Assembly: GCF_041270065.1 (NCBI RefSeq)
Contig: NZ_CP065958.1
Location: forward strand, 7,688,001 to 7,752,000
Direction: 5' to 3'
DNA: 64,000 bases
DNA from: Streptomyces fradiae
GTDB taxonomy: Bacteria; Actinomycetota; Actinomycetes; Streptomycetales; Streptomycetaceae
Made by a program: the position numbers and the translations under genes. Position 1 is the first letter of the stretch. The number at the start of each line of letters is the position of its first letter. The notes under the pieces are model-generated. The model saw only the letters and a list, made by a program, of their open reading frames with translations, did no database searches and was not told where the DNA came from. This document shows positions 17,265 through 27,946 of the stretch, piece after piece.

Positions 17265-18029
17265 ATGACCGGCCGGGTTCTTCCGTACGACGTCCAGGGC
17301 ACCGGGCCGCACCGGGCCCTGGTCCTGCACAACTGGTTCGGCGACCGGAGCAGCTTCGCGCCGCTGCGCGAGCACCTGGACGGGGCCGCCGGCTCCTACG
17401 CCTTCCTCGACTGCCGCGGCTACGGGGAGGCGATCGACGCCGACGGCGCCTACACGATGGAGGAGGTCGCGGCCGACGCCCTCGCCGTCGCCGACGACCT
17501 GGGCTGGGACACCTTCTCGGTGGTCGGCCACTCCATGGGCGGCAAGGCCGCCCAGCTGATGCTGCTCGACGCACCCGACCGGGTGCGGTCGATCGTCGGG
17601 ATCTCCCCGGTCTCCGCGGCCGGCTTCCCGCTCGACGACGCGACCTGGGAGCTCTTCGCCGGTGCCGCGGAACAGCCCGGGAACCGGCGCGCGATCATCG
17701 ACAACACCACCGGCGGCCGCTACGACGACGCCTGGCTCTCCGCCCTCGTCGACCGCTCCCTGACCCGCTCCTCGCCCACCGCCTTCCGCGCCTACCTGGA
17801 CTCCTGGTCGCGCACCGACTTCCACGAGCGGGTCCGCGACAACCCGGCGCCCGTCCTCCTGGTCGTCGGCGCCCACGACCCGGCGCTCGGCGCCGAGGCC
17901 ATGGAGGCCACCTGGCTGCGCTGGTACCCGAACGCCCGGCTCACCGTGCTGCCGGACGCCGGTCACTACGCGCCGGAGGAGACCCCGAAGGCCGTCGCCG
18001 ACGCCATCGAGGCCTTCCTGGCCGCCTGA
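17265..18029 (+). CDS. alpha/beta hydrolase
   Basis: 254-residue alpha/beta hydrolase. It has HNWFGDRSSF near the oxyanion site, elbow GHSMGGKAAQ, acid LVVGAHDPALG and catalytic His DAGHYAPEE. Such short enzymes are esterases, haloperoxidase-like proteins or lactonases. AGGGGGAT precedes the ATG. It is divergent from the large phosphatase gene across about 190 bases. Confidence 0.88.
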   Translation: MTGRVLPYDVQGTGPHRALVLHNWFGDRSSFAPLREHLDGAAGSYAFLDCRGYGEAIDADGAYTMEEVAADALAVADDLGWDTFSVVGHSMGGKAAQLMLLDAPDRVRSIVGISPVSAAGFPLDDATWELFAGAAEQPGNRRAIIDNTTGGRYDDAWLSALVDRSLTRSSPTAFRAYLDSWSRTDFHERVRDNPAPVLLVVGAHDPALGAEAMEATWLRWYPNARLTVLPDAGHYAPEETPKAVADAIEAFLAA

Positions 18030-18032
18030 CCC

Positions 18033-18083
18033 GGCGGGCGGGTCCGACGGGCGGGTCGACGGGCGGGCCCGGCGGGCGGCGGG
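18033..18083 (+). repeat. degenerate GACGGGCGGG repeat
   Basis: About four imperfect copies of a ten-base G-rich unit immediately after the hydrolase stop. It could form G-quadruplex structures or act in termination. Confidence 0.45.
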
Positions 18084-18134
18084 GAGACTGGTCGCGGACG
18101 CGCCGGTCCGGCCGGCGCGCGGCACGGAGAGGCG

Positions 18135-18468
18135 GTGGGCACGGCATGGTCCTGGCCCTCACGGGCGGCGGTCGCCGCCGCCCTGCTCGTCGGCCGGCTG
18201 GCCCTGCGCGAGCGCGCCGCGCCCCGGCAGCGCCCGCCGCGCCCTCGCCTTCACCCGCGATCCCCGCGCGCTCGCGGCGGGCCTGCTCGCGAGCCTGCTC
18301 CTGGCCGGTCCCGCCTGGCGGGCGGCCGGCGCCGGCGCGCTGGCCTGGGCGGCCCTCGCCGGGGTGCTGGTCGCCGGTCTCACCTCCGCCGCCGGGAACG
18401 GGAAGGGCCCCGCCCCCGGCGCTCGCGCGGCGGGGACGGGGCCCGAGGGCTCCCGGGATCAGGAGTAG
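18135..18468 (+). pseudogene. possible frameshifted small membrane protein
   Basis: The frame from GTG 18135 encodes a hydrophobic start (SRAAVAAALLVGRLALRERA) and then turns Arg/Pro-rich. From about 18238 another frame (+1) reads ALAFTRDPRALAAGLLASLL, then a second hydrophobic segment GALAWAALAGVLVAGLTSAA, and ends with TAG at 18466-18468. Joined, the two halves give a plausible protein of about 110 residues with two membrane segments. So a one-base insertion or two-base deletion near 18225-18240, or a sequencing error, is suspected. It overlaps the end of the S53 protease gene by ten bases. Confidence 0.35.
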
Positions 18469-21400
18469 TAGCCGAACAGGTCGGCGATCACGTGCACCGT
18501 TCCGGTGTTCGCCCGGAAGTCGATCTTCCCGTTGACCACGGGCACGGTGACCAGGTTGGCCGTGGTCTGCCCGGTGGTCCAGTTGAGGTTGGACGCGGTG
18601 GGCAGGGTCGTGCCGTCGGGCCACACCGTCAGGAAGCCGCCGGCGCTGGGCGCGGTGACGGTGACGTTGAGGACCACCGCCTTGGCCGTCGACAGGGTGT
18701 GACCGTCGTTCAGGTTCAGCACCAGCGGGGTGCCGCCCTTGAGCGGGGTGGTGCCGGAGGTGCCGAGCGCGTACCGGGTGTCGAGCAGCCGGGCCGGGCC
18801 CGCGCTGTGGAAGGTGCTGCCCTCGGCGCCCGCGGTGTAGTAGCCGAAGACGTCGGCGATGAAGTGCACGGTGCCGCTGCCGGCGTTGTACAGGTTCACC
18901 TTGCCGTCGGGGCCGATCGGCAGCACGACCGCGTTCGGACGGGTCTGGCCGGTGAGCCAGTTGATGTTCGAGGCGGTCGGGCGGGTGGCACCGCTCGGGT
19001 ACGCGATGAGGTAGCCGTTCGACGTCGGCGCCGTGGCGGTGACGTTGAGGACCACGGCGGTGGCGCCCGTGGCCGGGACGCCGCCGGCGCCCGCGACCTG
19101 CAGCGACACGGTGCCCTTGCCGGGCACCGGCGAGGTGCCGGCGCGGCCGATGGCGCTGCGGGTGTCGAGGATCCGGGCCGGGCCCTTCGGCACGTAGGTG
19201 GAGCCGCCGGCCTCGGTGGAGAAGTAGCCGGAGATGTCGGCGACGAAGTGGGCCGTGTAGCCGCCCGCGTTGAACAGGTCGACCGAGCCGTCCTTGCCGA
19301 CCGGGACGGTGACCAGGTTCGGAATGGTCTCGCCCTTGAGCCAGTTCATGTTCGAGGAGGCCGGACGCGTGGTGCCGCTCGGGTACGCGATGAGGTAGCC
19401 CGGGCCGGTCGGGGCGGTCGCGGTGACGTTCATGACGACCGCGGTGACGCCGGAGGCCGGGACGCCGCCCACGCCGGTCACCTTGAGCTTGACCGTGCCG
19501 TTGACGCCCACCGGTGAGGTGCCGGCCCGGCCGATGCCGGCCCGGGTGTCGAGGATGCGGGCCGGGGTGAGCGCGTTGAACGAGCTCGCGGCGGAGGGGG
19601 CGACGGCCTTGCACAGGCCGGCGACGATCTCGCGTCCGTTCGGGGCGCCGAGGCCGGTGGCCAGGTCGTAACCCGCGCCCGCCGCGTACAGACCGCTGAA
19701 GTTGCCCGACTTCGTCAGGTTGGTGTTTCCGCTGGTGACGTCGCGGAAGGCGGTCGCCGGCAGCTGGTACAGCGCGCGGTGGACGTCGCCGACCGCGCCG
19801 TTGGCCTGGCACGCGAGGTCCTGGTTCGCCTGGGCGAGCAGCGCGGCCCAGACCGGGGCGGCGCCGCTGGTGCCGCCGATGACGCCCCAGTAGTTGCCGC
19901 CGCCGAAGGCGATCGGGTAGCCGGTGGCCGGGTCGCCGACGCCGGCGACGTCCGGGACCTGACGGCAGGTGGTGCCGGCGGCCGCCGCGCAGGCGTCGGA
20001 GTAGCCGGCGCCGGTGCGGCCGGCCTGGAAGCCGTCCGCCGGCACGGAGATGCCGCGGGCGACGCCGCCGCCCGAGCCCGGCCAGGTGGTCTGCTGGGTG
20101 ATGTCCGTCCGCATGGTGGTGCCGCCGACGGCGAGCACGTACGGGGAGACCGACGGGAAGTCGGCGACCAGCTGGTCCTGGTCCGGGACCTCCGGGTCCG
20201 GGGTGCCCTGGGCGTCGATCGGCACGTAGCAGCCGGTCGAGCCGCTGTCGCCGGAGGCGACGACGACGCTCTGGCCCTGCGCGGCGGCCTGCTGGAAGAT
20301 CAGGTTCTGCGCGGTGCGGACGTCGTCGGGCGTGTGGATCTCGCACAGGCCCCAGCTGACCGAGATGACCTTGGCGCGGTTCTCGTTGACGATCTGCTGG
20401 TACGTCAGCGTGGAGTCGTTCCAGGTGTTCTTGCCCTGGTAGACGAGGATCTTCGCCTGCGGCGCGAGACCGATGATGGTCTCGACGTCCAGCGCGGTCT
20501 CCATACCGGCGCCGGTGCCGAACGGGTCCACCGGCTCGGTGGGGCCGCCGTTGACGCGGACCGCGCTCACGGACGCCCTGGTGCCGTGGCAGCGCTGGTA
20601 CTCCGCGATGTCCTTCGGGTCGTAGTTCTCCAGGGAGTAGACCGCGACGGTGGTGCCGGTCTGCACGTTGACCTGGTTGGCCATGTTGTACGCCGTGGCC
20701 AGGGAGCGGGCGCTCCAGTAGTCGGTCTTGTCGTACAGCGGCGGGTAGGCCGGGTCGCTGGCGTCGGCGAGGTAGTTCTGCACCTCGGTGCAGAGCGCCG
20801 GGGTGGTGCCGGTCAGCCGCGGCTGCAGGGCGCGCGGCGCGGTGGCCGTCTGCTTCTTGTGCGCCCTGCCCTTGAGGCCGGTGTTGCGCGGCTGGTACGT
20901 GGCCAGGGTGTTGAGGCCGACGACGGTGCTGACCTCGTCGGCCACCCGGCCGCCGAAGGACGGGGCGCGGGTGTTGAGCACACCGGCCTTGCCGTCGGGC
21001 ATCCGGTAGCCGTCGAACTCGGTGCCGAAGGCCTTCGCGGCGTCGGCGACGGTGGTCTTCACCGGCAGGGTGAGGCCGTCCGCGCCCAGGGCGCCGACGG
21101 TCAGGCCCTTGGCCTCGAGCTCGGCCCGCACCCGCTGCACGGTGGCCGGCTCGGCGCCGAAGACCTTCGCGAACTCGCCCGTACCGAGGTACTGGCGGTA
21201 GCGCGGCGAACCGGGGGTGGAGACCTCGGCGACGAACCGCTGCAGTGCGGCCGGGTCACGGGGCTCCAGGACGACGCTCAGGTCGAGCGCCGCGCCGGGG
21301 GCCGGATCGGCCGTGCGGACGGCGCCCTTGGGCGCCTTCGGGGCCTTGCCGACCCGCTGCGGGCCCGGGTCGCCGGCCGGGGCGGCCGTCGCGGCCGAGG

Positions 21401-21485
21401 CCGGGACGGCGGCCGTGGCGACGGCCAGGGCGGCGACGGCGGCCGCACCCCATCTGAATGCCTTGCTACGGGCGGTTCCGCCCAT
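18459..21485 (-). CDS. secreted S53 (sedolisin/kumamolisin-type) protease with C-terminal repeats
   Basis: 1008-residue exported protease. A signal peptide (residues 1 to about 31, ending PASA) is followed by a pro-kumamolisin activation domain (about 55-215) and an S53 catalytic domain (about 270-620). The triad is visible as METALDVE (Glu and Asp four apart, near 328), SGDSGSTG (oxyanion Asp, near 412) and GGTSGAAP (Ser near 538). A calcium-site-like AGYDLATGLGAPNG follows. Residues about 630-1008 are three tandem beta-rich repeats. Such enzymes are acid-active extracellular endopeptidases. ATG 21485 has GAGGGAG upstream. It is divergent from the cholesterol oxidase gene. Confidence 0.92.
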   Translation of the reverse strand: MGGTARSKAFRWGAAAVAALAVATAAVPASAATAAPAGDPGPQRVGKAPKAPKGAVRTADPAPGAALDLSVVLEPRDPAALQRFVAEVSTPGSPRYRQYLGTGEFAKVFGAEPATVQRVRAELEAKGLTVGALGADGLTLPVKTTVADAAKAFGTEFDGYRMPDGKAGVLNTRAPSFGGRVADEVSTVVGLNTLATYQPRNTGLKGRAHKKQTATAPRALQPRLTGTTPALCTEVQNYLADASDPAYPPLYDKTDYWSARSLATAYNMANQVNVQTGTTVAVYSLENYDPKDIAEYQRCHGTRASVSAVRVNGGPTEPVDPFGTGAGMETALDVETIIGLAPQAKILVYQGKNTWNDSTLTYQQIVNENRAKVISVSWGLCEIHTPDDVRTAQNLIFQQAAAQGQSVVVASGDSGSTGCYVPIDAQGTPDPEVPDQDQLVADFPSVSPYVLAVGGTTMRTDITQQTTWPGSGGGVARGISVPADGFQAGRTGAGYSDACAAAAGTTCRQVPDVAGVGDPATGYPIAFGGGNYWGVIGGTSGAAPVWAALLAQANQDLACQANGAVGDVHRALYQLPATAFRDVTSGNTNLTKSGNFSGLYAAGAGYDLATGLGAPNGREIVAGLCKAVAPSAASSFNALTPARILDTRAGIGRAGTSPVGVNGTVKLKVTGVGGVPASGVTAVVMNVTATAPTGPGYLIAYPSGTTRPASSNMNWLKGETIPNLVTVPVGKDGSVDLFNAGGYTAHFVADISGYFSTEAGGSTYVPKGPARILDTRSAIGRAGTSPVPGKGTVSLQVAGAGGVPATGATAVVLNVTATAPTSNGYLIAYPSGATRPTASNINWLTGQTRPNAVVLPIGPDGKVNLYNAGSGTVHFIADVFGYYTAGAEGSTFHSAGPARLLDTRYALGTSGTTPLKGGTPLVLNLNDGHTLSTAKAVVLNVTVTAPSAGGFLTVWPDGTTLPTASNLNWTTGQTTANLVTVPVVNGKIDFRANTGTVHVIADLFGYYS
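18462..19582 (-). repeat. three tandem repeats of about 125 residues in the S53 protease
   Basis: Approximate units are 19582-19204, 19203-18823 and 18822-18462. Each begins with PARILDTR or PARLLDTR, continues with a GTSPV/GTTPL motif, a VVxNVT(A/V)TAP strand, a NW..G.T segment and closes with (H)F(V/I)AD..GY. Units 1 and 2 are much closer to each other than to unit 3. They probably form wall- or substrate-binding beta domains. Confidence 0.85.
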
Positions 21486-23485
<2,000 letters not shown>

Positions 23486-23500
23486 GGGCGGGCATGAAGA

Positions 23501-23530
23501 GGGGCCGGCCAGGAGAACCCGGCCGGCCCC
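23501..23530. terminator. strong bidirectional hairpin terminator
   Basis: Perfect 10-base stem GGGGCCGGCC/GGCCGGCCCC with a 10-base loop, followed by TTGT, between the converging cholesterol oxidase and AhpD-like genes. Confidence 0.8.
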
Positions 23531-23543
23531 TTGTCGTACGGCC

Positions 23544-24023
23544 TCAGTGGGTCGGCAGCACGCACACCGTGTCGAGCCCGAGCACCCGGTTGAGCCGCCC
23601 GAACGCCAGCCACGACCCCAGGCTCATCGTCAGCTCCACGATCTCCACCTGGCTGTACGCGCCCGTCATCCGCGCCCAGAACTCCTCGTCCAGGCCGTGG
23701 TGGTCGAGCGCGTACCGCTCCGCGTACTCCGCCGCCAGGCGCGTCCGCTCGTCGAAGACCTCCGTCGTGCGCCACTGCGCGACCGCGTCCGCGAAGGACT
23801 CCTCGACCTTCTCCCCGTCCCGGTCCGTCCGCCAGTCCAGACAGAACCTGCAGCCGTTGATCTGCGCGATCCGCAGCCGCGCCGCCTCGAACTCGCGCAG
23901 CCCCAGGGTCGTGTGGGCGTACACCGACAGCGAGAAGTTCGCCGCCGCCATCCCGATCCCGGGCACCATGTCGCCCCACACGTACCCGATCGGCTCCTGC
24001 CCCTCGGGAATGTCGATGATCAC
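23544..24023 (-). CDS. carboxymuconolactone decarboxylase/AhpD-family protein
   Basis: 159-residue helical protein. The redox motif CxxC lies in RIAQINGCRFCLDWRTDRDG, as in AhpD-like alkylhydroperoxidases, with a C-terminal LGSWLAFGRLNRVLGLD segment. The GTG start overlaps the stop of the preceding dehydrogenase gene by four bases, and AAGGAG precedes it, so the two genes are coupled. Peroxide reduction is a reasonable inference but the reductant is unknown. Confidence 0.85.
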   Translation of the reverse strand: MIIDIPEGQEPIGYVWGDMVPGIGMAAANFSLSVYAHTTLGLREFEAARLRIAQINGCRFCLDWRTDRDGEKVEESFADAVAQWRTTEVFDERTRLAAEYAERYALDHHGLDEEFWARMTGAYSQVEIVELTMSLGSWLAFGRLNRVLGLDTVCVLPTH

Positions 24024-25099
24024 CGCGTGCTCCTTCCCAGCCTGCCCACCGCCGGGCGCAACGGCACGTCCAGCGCGTCGTAGAGCCCCGGCTCCGCCTC
24101 CACCAGCCAGTCGATCGAGCCGACGAGCCGTCCCACCGCGGTCGCGTTCCCGCCCGCCGAGCGGTTCTCGCCCTCGTCCGAGGCCTCGACCGTCACCTCG
24201 ATCCGCGGCCGCCCCTCCACGATCACCCGGTGCGCCCCCGAACCGTCCGGCGGCACCGGCCAGTCGGGCGCGCAGTCCGGATGGATCCGCGTCACATGCT
24301 CGATCACCAGACGCGGCTCGCCGCCGACGATCCCCTGCACCTCGAAGCGCACCGCGCCCTGGGTGCCGGCCGCGAACTCGCCCATGGTCCGGGTCCGCAC
24401 CGTCGCATCGAGGGGCCGCCGCTCCAGCGTCTCCCGGATCTCGTCGAGCTCGACCCCGAGCGCCCGCGCCATCAGCCGCAGCTGCCCGCCCCACACCATC
24501 GTCGGCACCGACGGAAGCAGCATCGGCGGCTCGTACTCCATCGGCTGCCCCATGCCGACCAGGAAGCGCACCGACTCCTCCTGCTCGTACGTCGAGTAGT
24601 CGAAGATCTCCTGGCAGCGGATCGCCTCCACCGTGCTGCCCAGACCGCTCACGAGCAGCGGCAGCACGTCATTGCCCCAGCCCGGGTCCACGCCCGAGGC
24701 GAACAGCGACCCGCCGCCCTCCTTCACCGCCGCGAGCACCGGGTCCCGGAACTCGGGCGGCGCGCCCCGGTGGTCGTACAGCGGATAGAGCGACGGCGTC
24801 ACCACCACGGCCCCCGCCCGGACCGCCCGGACCACGTCGGCGAGCGCCTCGTCCGGGCGCAGGTCCCCGGACGCCGCGTACACCACGGCGCCGGGGCCCT
24901 CGGCGAGCACCGCCGCGACGTCGTCCCGCGCGGCCACCCCGAGCAGGCGCCCGAGCCCGGCGAGCTCGCCCGCGTCGCGACCGACCTTGGCGGGGTTCGC
25001 GACGAGGACGGCCGAGAGCGCGAGCGCCGGATGGGCGTCGACGGCCCGGATGGCCGCGCGCCCGACATTTCCGGTTCCCCATACCACGGTCGGAATCAT
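24020..25099 (-). CDS. dihydrodipicolinate reductase-like NAD(P)-dependent dehydrogenase
   Basis: 359-residue Rossmann enzyme. The nucleotide loop VVWGTGNVGRAAIRA is at residues 5-19, and GAVVYAASGD follows the second strand. SLFASGVDPGWGNDVLPLLV is the conserved mid-protein loop of the DapB-like and 2,4-diaminopentanoate dehydrogenase-like families. Mycobacterial and actinobacterial proteins of this type are mostly uncharacterised. It is first in an operon with the AhpD-like gene. Confidence 0.75.
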   Translation of the reverse strand: MIPTVVWGTGNVGRAAIRAVDAHPALALSAVLVANPAKVGRDAGELAGLGRLLGVAARDDVAAVLAEGPGAVVYAASGDLRPDEALADVVRAVRAGAVVVTPSLYPLYDHRGAPPEFRDPVLAAVKEGGGSLFASGVDPGWGNDVLPLLVSGLGSTVEAIRCQEIFDYSTYEQEESVRFLVGMGQPMEYEPPMLLPSVPTMVWGGQLRLMARALGVELDEIRETLERRPLDATVRTRTMGEFAAGTQGAVRFEVQGIVGGEPRLVIEHVTRIHPDCAPDWPVPPDGSGAHRVIVEGRPRIEVTVEASDEGENRSAGGNATAVGRLVGSIDWLVEAEPGLYDALDVPLRPAVGRLGRSTR

Positions 25100-25244
25100 G
25101 CGCGGAGGGTAGCGCCGGGCGCGCGAGGTTCCCAGAGCCGCGACGGGATGGATCTGACGGAGCGTCAGTACGGTGTGCGTGTCACGATGTACGGCCCGGT
25201 GGACCCGGACACCGGATCCCGCCCGTTCACCGGATCCCGCCCTG

Positions 25245-27236
25245 TCACCGGATTCCGCCCGCGCACTGGGCGAAGCCGCGCGGGTCCTCCGTCGCGAGCC
25301 TGCGCAGCGCGGCCGCCGCGCGCTCCGCCGGCGGCGTCCCGTCGTCGGGCAGCTCCCAGCGGAACTGGATCCATGGCCCGTCCTCCCTCGCCGTGCCCTC
25401 GAAGGTGCCGGGCCGGTAGACGAACCACACCTCGGTGGTCTCCGGCCTGCGGGTCGGGGACATCGCGTAGCTGAGGCGGCAGTCCCAGCGGCCCAGGAGT
25501 TCCCGGCGCGCGTTCAGCTCCTCCTTGACCAGCCGCGCGGTGACGCGGGCCGACCACGACCAGCGGGTCTCCGCGCTCGCCCGGGCGACCTCCGCGTCGT
25601 ACGCGACGGCGTCGAAGCGGTGCGCCGGGAGTACGGGCTCGGGCGCGCCGCCCGGGAGCAGGCTCGGCAGCCGCCAGTCGCGCCACACCACCTCGTCGCC
25701 CTCGCGCACGACCGTCACCCACAGCGCACCGCAGCAGCCCTCGGTGCACCAGGCCTCGGCCAGCTGGACCTCCCGCGGATCCTCCGTCGCCCGCAGTCGG
25801 CCGTCGCCCAGGAGGTACTCCGGGGAGTTGCCCGCGCCCCGCCCGAACACCGCGGGCACCAGCGGCTCGCCGTCGAGCAGGAAGCGGGTCTCCAGCGGGT
25901 CGCCGTCGTCCGGGTCGCGCGAGAGCACCTCGATCCGCAGCCGGCCGTCCGGCGGCGGATCCAGGAATACCCGGTCCCGGGTGTACCGCAGCCACTCCGC
26001 CCGGCGCCGTACCGCCGGGGACAGCTCTGCCTCGGCCTCCGGGCCCGGATCGGTGAACACGCCCTCCCAGGCAGGGGAGTGGAGCAGCGCCCCTAGGCCG
26101 TGTCTTCCGGATCTTGCCGGGCTCGCGGCGTCTGGCACGCACGCTCGCCGCGTTGTCGTCGGTCGCCGATGCTCCGCATGGACTCCCTCCTCCGCCTTGC
26201 GATCGCACGCACCAGACGCCGCTCCCTGATCCGGCCTGATCCGAAAGACACGGCCTGGCGCGTCCAGCAGCTGCTCGACCTGCCCGTCCCGCCACGGCAG
26301 CAGCCGGGTCGCCCCGCTGTGCAGGTCGACGGCGAGCGAGAGCAGCACGGCGGCGTGGTCGACGCCCGGCGGGAGCGCGGCGGCACGCCGGACCACGAGC
26401 TCGCAGACCTCGACCGCCTCGCGGTACGAGCGGACCTCGGCCGCGTAGTCGCGCGGGCTCGCCATCCGCACCAACAGCCGGGCCGCACGGGCGAGCAGCC
26501 GCGGGTCCACCGGCTCACGCCGCAGCAGCCCCGCGAGGCCGATCGCCTCGGCGATCCGCCGGGCGGGGGAGGGACCGACGGTGCGCAGGTCGGCCGGCAG
26601 CCCGATCAGCAGTGCCCGCACATCGCGCGCCCCGTCGGAGAGCAGCGCGTCCACGAAGGGACGCAGGCAGTCGGTCTCCCGCGTCCGGAGGTCCAGCCGG
26701 CGCAGCGCCGCGGTGCGGGGATCGAGTGGTTCCAGAGCGGTGAGCGCGAGCTCCAGGAGCCCGTCGAGATGGGTCAGGACCCGCAGCACCGGGATGTCCT
26801 CGGGCTCACCCAGCCGCCGGAGCAGCGCGAGGCCGACGCACACCGGCTTGCTCAGGGTGCCGGTGCGCACCAGACGGCGGGCCAGCGCCCGGGCCGCCGC
26901 CGGATCGTCAAGCGGCATGGACAGGACCGCGCCGACCACCGGGCCGGTGTGCATGGGGAGTTCGGCGAGGCGGCGGTGGACCTCCGTGGCCGCCTCGGGG
27001 GTGTCGGGTCCGGCGAGTAGGGGGCCGAGGGCCGCCCGGACGGCGGCGGAGCCCTTCTTGCCGCGCAATCGGGGGCCGTCCGGCAGCGGTGGCTCGGCGG
27101 GCAACGGGAAGCCCTGGCGGCGGGTGACCGCGCCCGAAGCGGGGCCCTCGCGGGGACCGGCTTCGATCAGGCTCAGGGCGTAGGCGTACAGCGAGGGCCG
27201 GTCGGTGAGCGCCGCGCGCTCGTCGCGGGCGCTCAC
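25245..27236 (-). CDS. unrecognised 663-residue protein interrupted in frame by a MITE-like element
   Basis: No known family was recognised. The N-terminal half (from SARDERAALTDRPSLYAYALSL) is Leu/Ala/Arg-rich and HEAT-like, with several LARxLVR and LLRRLGEPED helices. The C-terminal half (from ALLHSPAWEGVFTDP) is mixed alpha/beta, with WCTEGCCGALWVTVVREGDE and a late WIQFRWELPDDG. Residues encoded by 26095-26256 come from an inserted element of 54 codons. Without it the sequence reads smoothly as EQLLDAPGALLHSPAWEG. The GTG at 27236 overlaps a possible 11-codon leader ORF (27268-27233). Soluble, with no signal peptide. Confidence 0.7.
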   Translation of the reverse strand: MSARDERAALTDRPSLYAYALSLIEAGPREGPASGAVTRRQGFPLPAEPPLPDGPRLRGKKGSAAVRAALGPLLAGPDTPEAATEVHRRLAELPMHTGPVVGAVLSMPLDDPAAARALARRLVRTGTLSKPVCVGLALLRRLGEPEDIPVLRVLTHLDGLLELALTALEPLDPRTAALRRLDLRTRETDCLRPFVDALLSDGARDVRALLIGLPADLRTVGPSPARRIAEAIGLAGLLRREPVDPRLLARAARLLVRMASPRDYAAEVRSYREAVEVCELVVRRAAALPPGVDHAAVLLSLAVDLHSGATRLLPWRDGQVEQLLDAPGRVFRIRPDQGAASGACDRKAEEGVHAEHRRPTTTRRACVPDAASPARSGRHGLGALLHSPAWEGVFTDPGPEAEAELSPAVRRRAEWLRYTRDRVFLDPPPDGRLRIEVLSRDPDDGDPLETRFLLDGEPLVPAVFGRGAGNSPEYLLGDGRLRATEDPREVQLAEAWCTEGCCGALWVTVVREGDEVVWRDWRLPSLLPGGAPEPVLPAHRFDAVAYDAEVARASAETRWSWSARVTARLVKEELNARRELLGRWDCRLSYAMSPTRRPETTEVWFVYRPGTFEGTAREDGPWIQFRWELPDDGTPPAERAAAALRRLATEDPRGFAQCAGGIR
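26095..26256. mobile_element. MITE-like element with 19-base terminal inverted repeats
   Basis: Left end AGGCCGTGTCTTCCGGATC (26095-26113) and right end GATCCGAAAGACACGGCCT (26238-26256) are inverted repeats with one mismatch. A second internal pair (from about 26127 and ending near 26220, around GGCGTCTGG/CCAGACGCC) makes most of the element foldable. No transposase is encoded. If the outer four bases are target duplication (CTAG at 26093-26096 against CTGG at 26255-26258), the element proper is 158 bp and the net insertion 162 bp, exactly 54 codons. The ends and target look like an IS5-type non-autonomous derivative, which is an inference. Confidence 0.8.
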
Positions 27237-27307
27237 CGGCTGGTGGGGTGCTCGATTCTCTTGATCATGCCCCGAGGATGCCGTATCCGCGGGCCGTCGT
27301 CCAGGGG

Positions 27308-27799
27308 TTACGCCTTCCCCGCCGGCGCCTCGTCGGCGAGCCGCAGCGACACGAACGGCACGGTGTCGCCGGGCAGCAGATAGCGCTCGGTCTCCACGAA
27401 CCCGCGCGCCAGCGCGAACGCGAGCCCGTCCTCGTTGGTCGCGAGGACCACCGTCTCCACGCCCGCGTCGCTCAGCGTCCGGGCGTGCGCGAGGCCCCGC
27501 TCGTACAGCGTCGTGCCGAAGCCGCGGCGCCGGTGGGAGGGCATGATCCGGGAGATGACCGTGGCCGCCGGGGTCTCGTCGTCGGGCGGGCGGACGGTGG
27601 AGCAGCCGACGGCCTCGCCGTCCAGATAGGCGACGTCCAGCCGGTTGCGGCCCGCGCGTTCGCGCACGTCGGCCTCCGACAGCGGCGCCGTCGGGATGAT
27701 CGTGTTGTGGATGAGCCGCCAGTCCGCGAGGAGGGCGGGGGCCGCCGCCGGGTCGGCGGGGTCGATGGTTTCGATGCGCAGCTCGTGCGGTTCGCTCAT
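27308..27799 (-). CDS. GNAT-family N-acetyltransferase
   Basis: 163-residue acetyltransferase. The acetyl-CoA loop is seen in SRIMPSHRRRGFGTTLYERG (R-x-x-G-x-G/A), preceded by the substrate strand VAYLDGEAVGCSTVRP and followed by ATNEDGLAFALARGFVE. The acceptor is not predictable. ATG 27799 was chosen because it starts MSEPHELRIETIDP; the longer open frame upstream is non-coding in character. Confidence 0.85.
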   Translation of the reverse strand: MSEPHELRIETIDPADPAAAPALLADWRLIHNTIIPTAPLSEADVRERAGRNRLDVAYLDGEAVGCSTVRPPDDETPAATVISRIMPSHRRRGFGTTLYERGLAHARTLSDAGVETVVLATNEDGLAFALARGFVETERYLLPGDTVPFVSLRLADEAPAGKA

Positions 27800-27946
27800 G
27801 CGGGCAGGAAATCCCGCCGCCGTACAGGGAGTCAACCGCAATCCGGCCTCGCCCGGACGGGTGAGGCGGCACCGGCCGCGCGACAGGGCCGCCGCGCACC
27901 GGGTACGGATCCCGGCATTGCCCCGAGCCCCGGAGGAGCCCTCCCC

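Noticed and set aside
14113..17574. 1153-codon minus-strand ORF over the phosphatase
   Set aside because: Low-complexity Arg/Gly/Ala translation; a different frame of the same strand has all SpoIIE motifs.
18135..19517. 460-codon plus-strand ORF starting at the remnant membrane gene
   Set aside because: After the first about 30 residues it is antisense to the well-supported S53 protease repeats.
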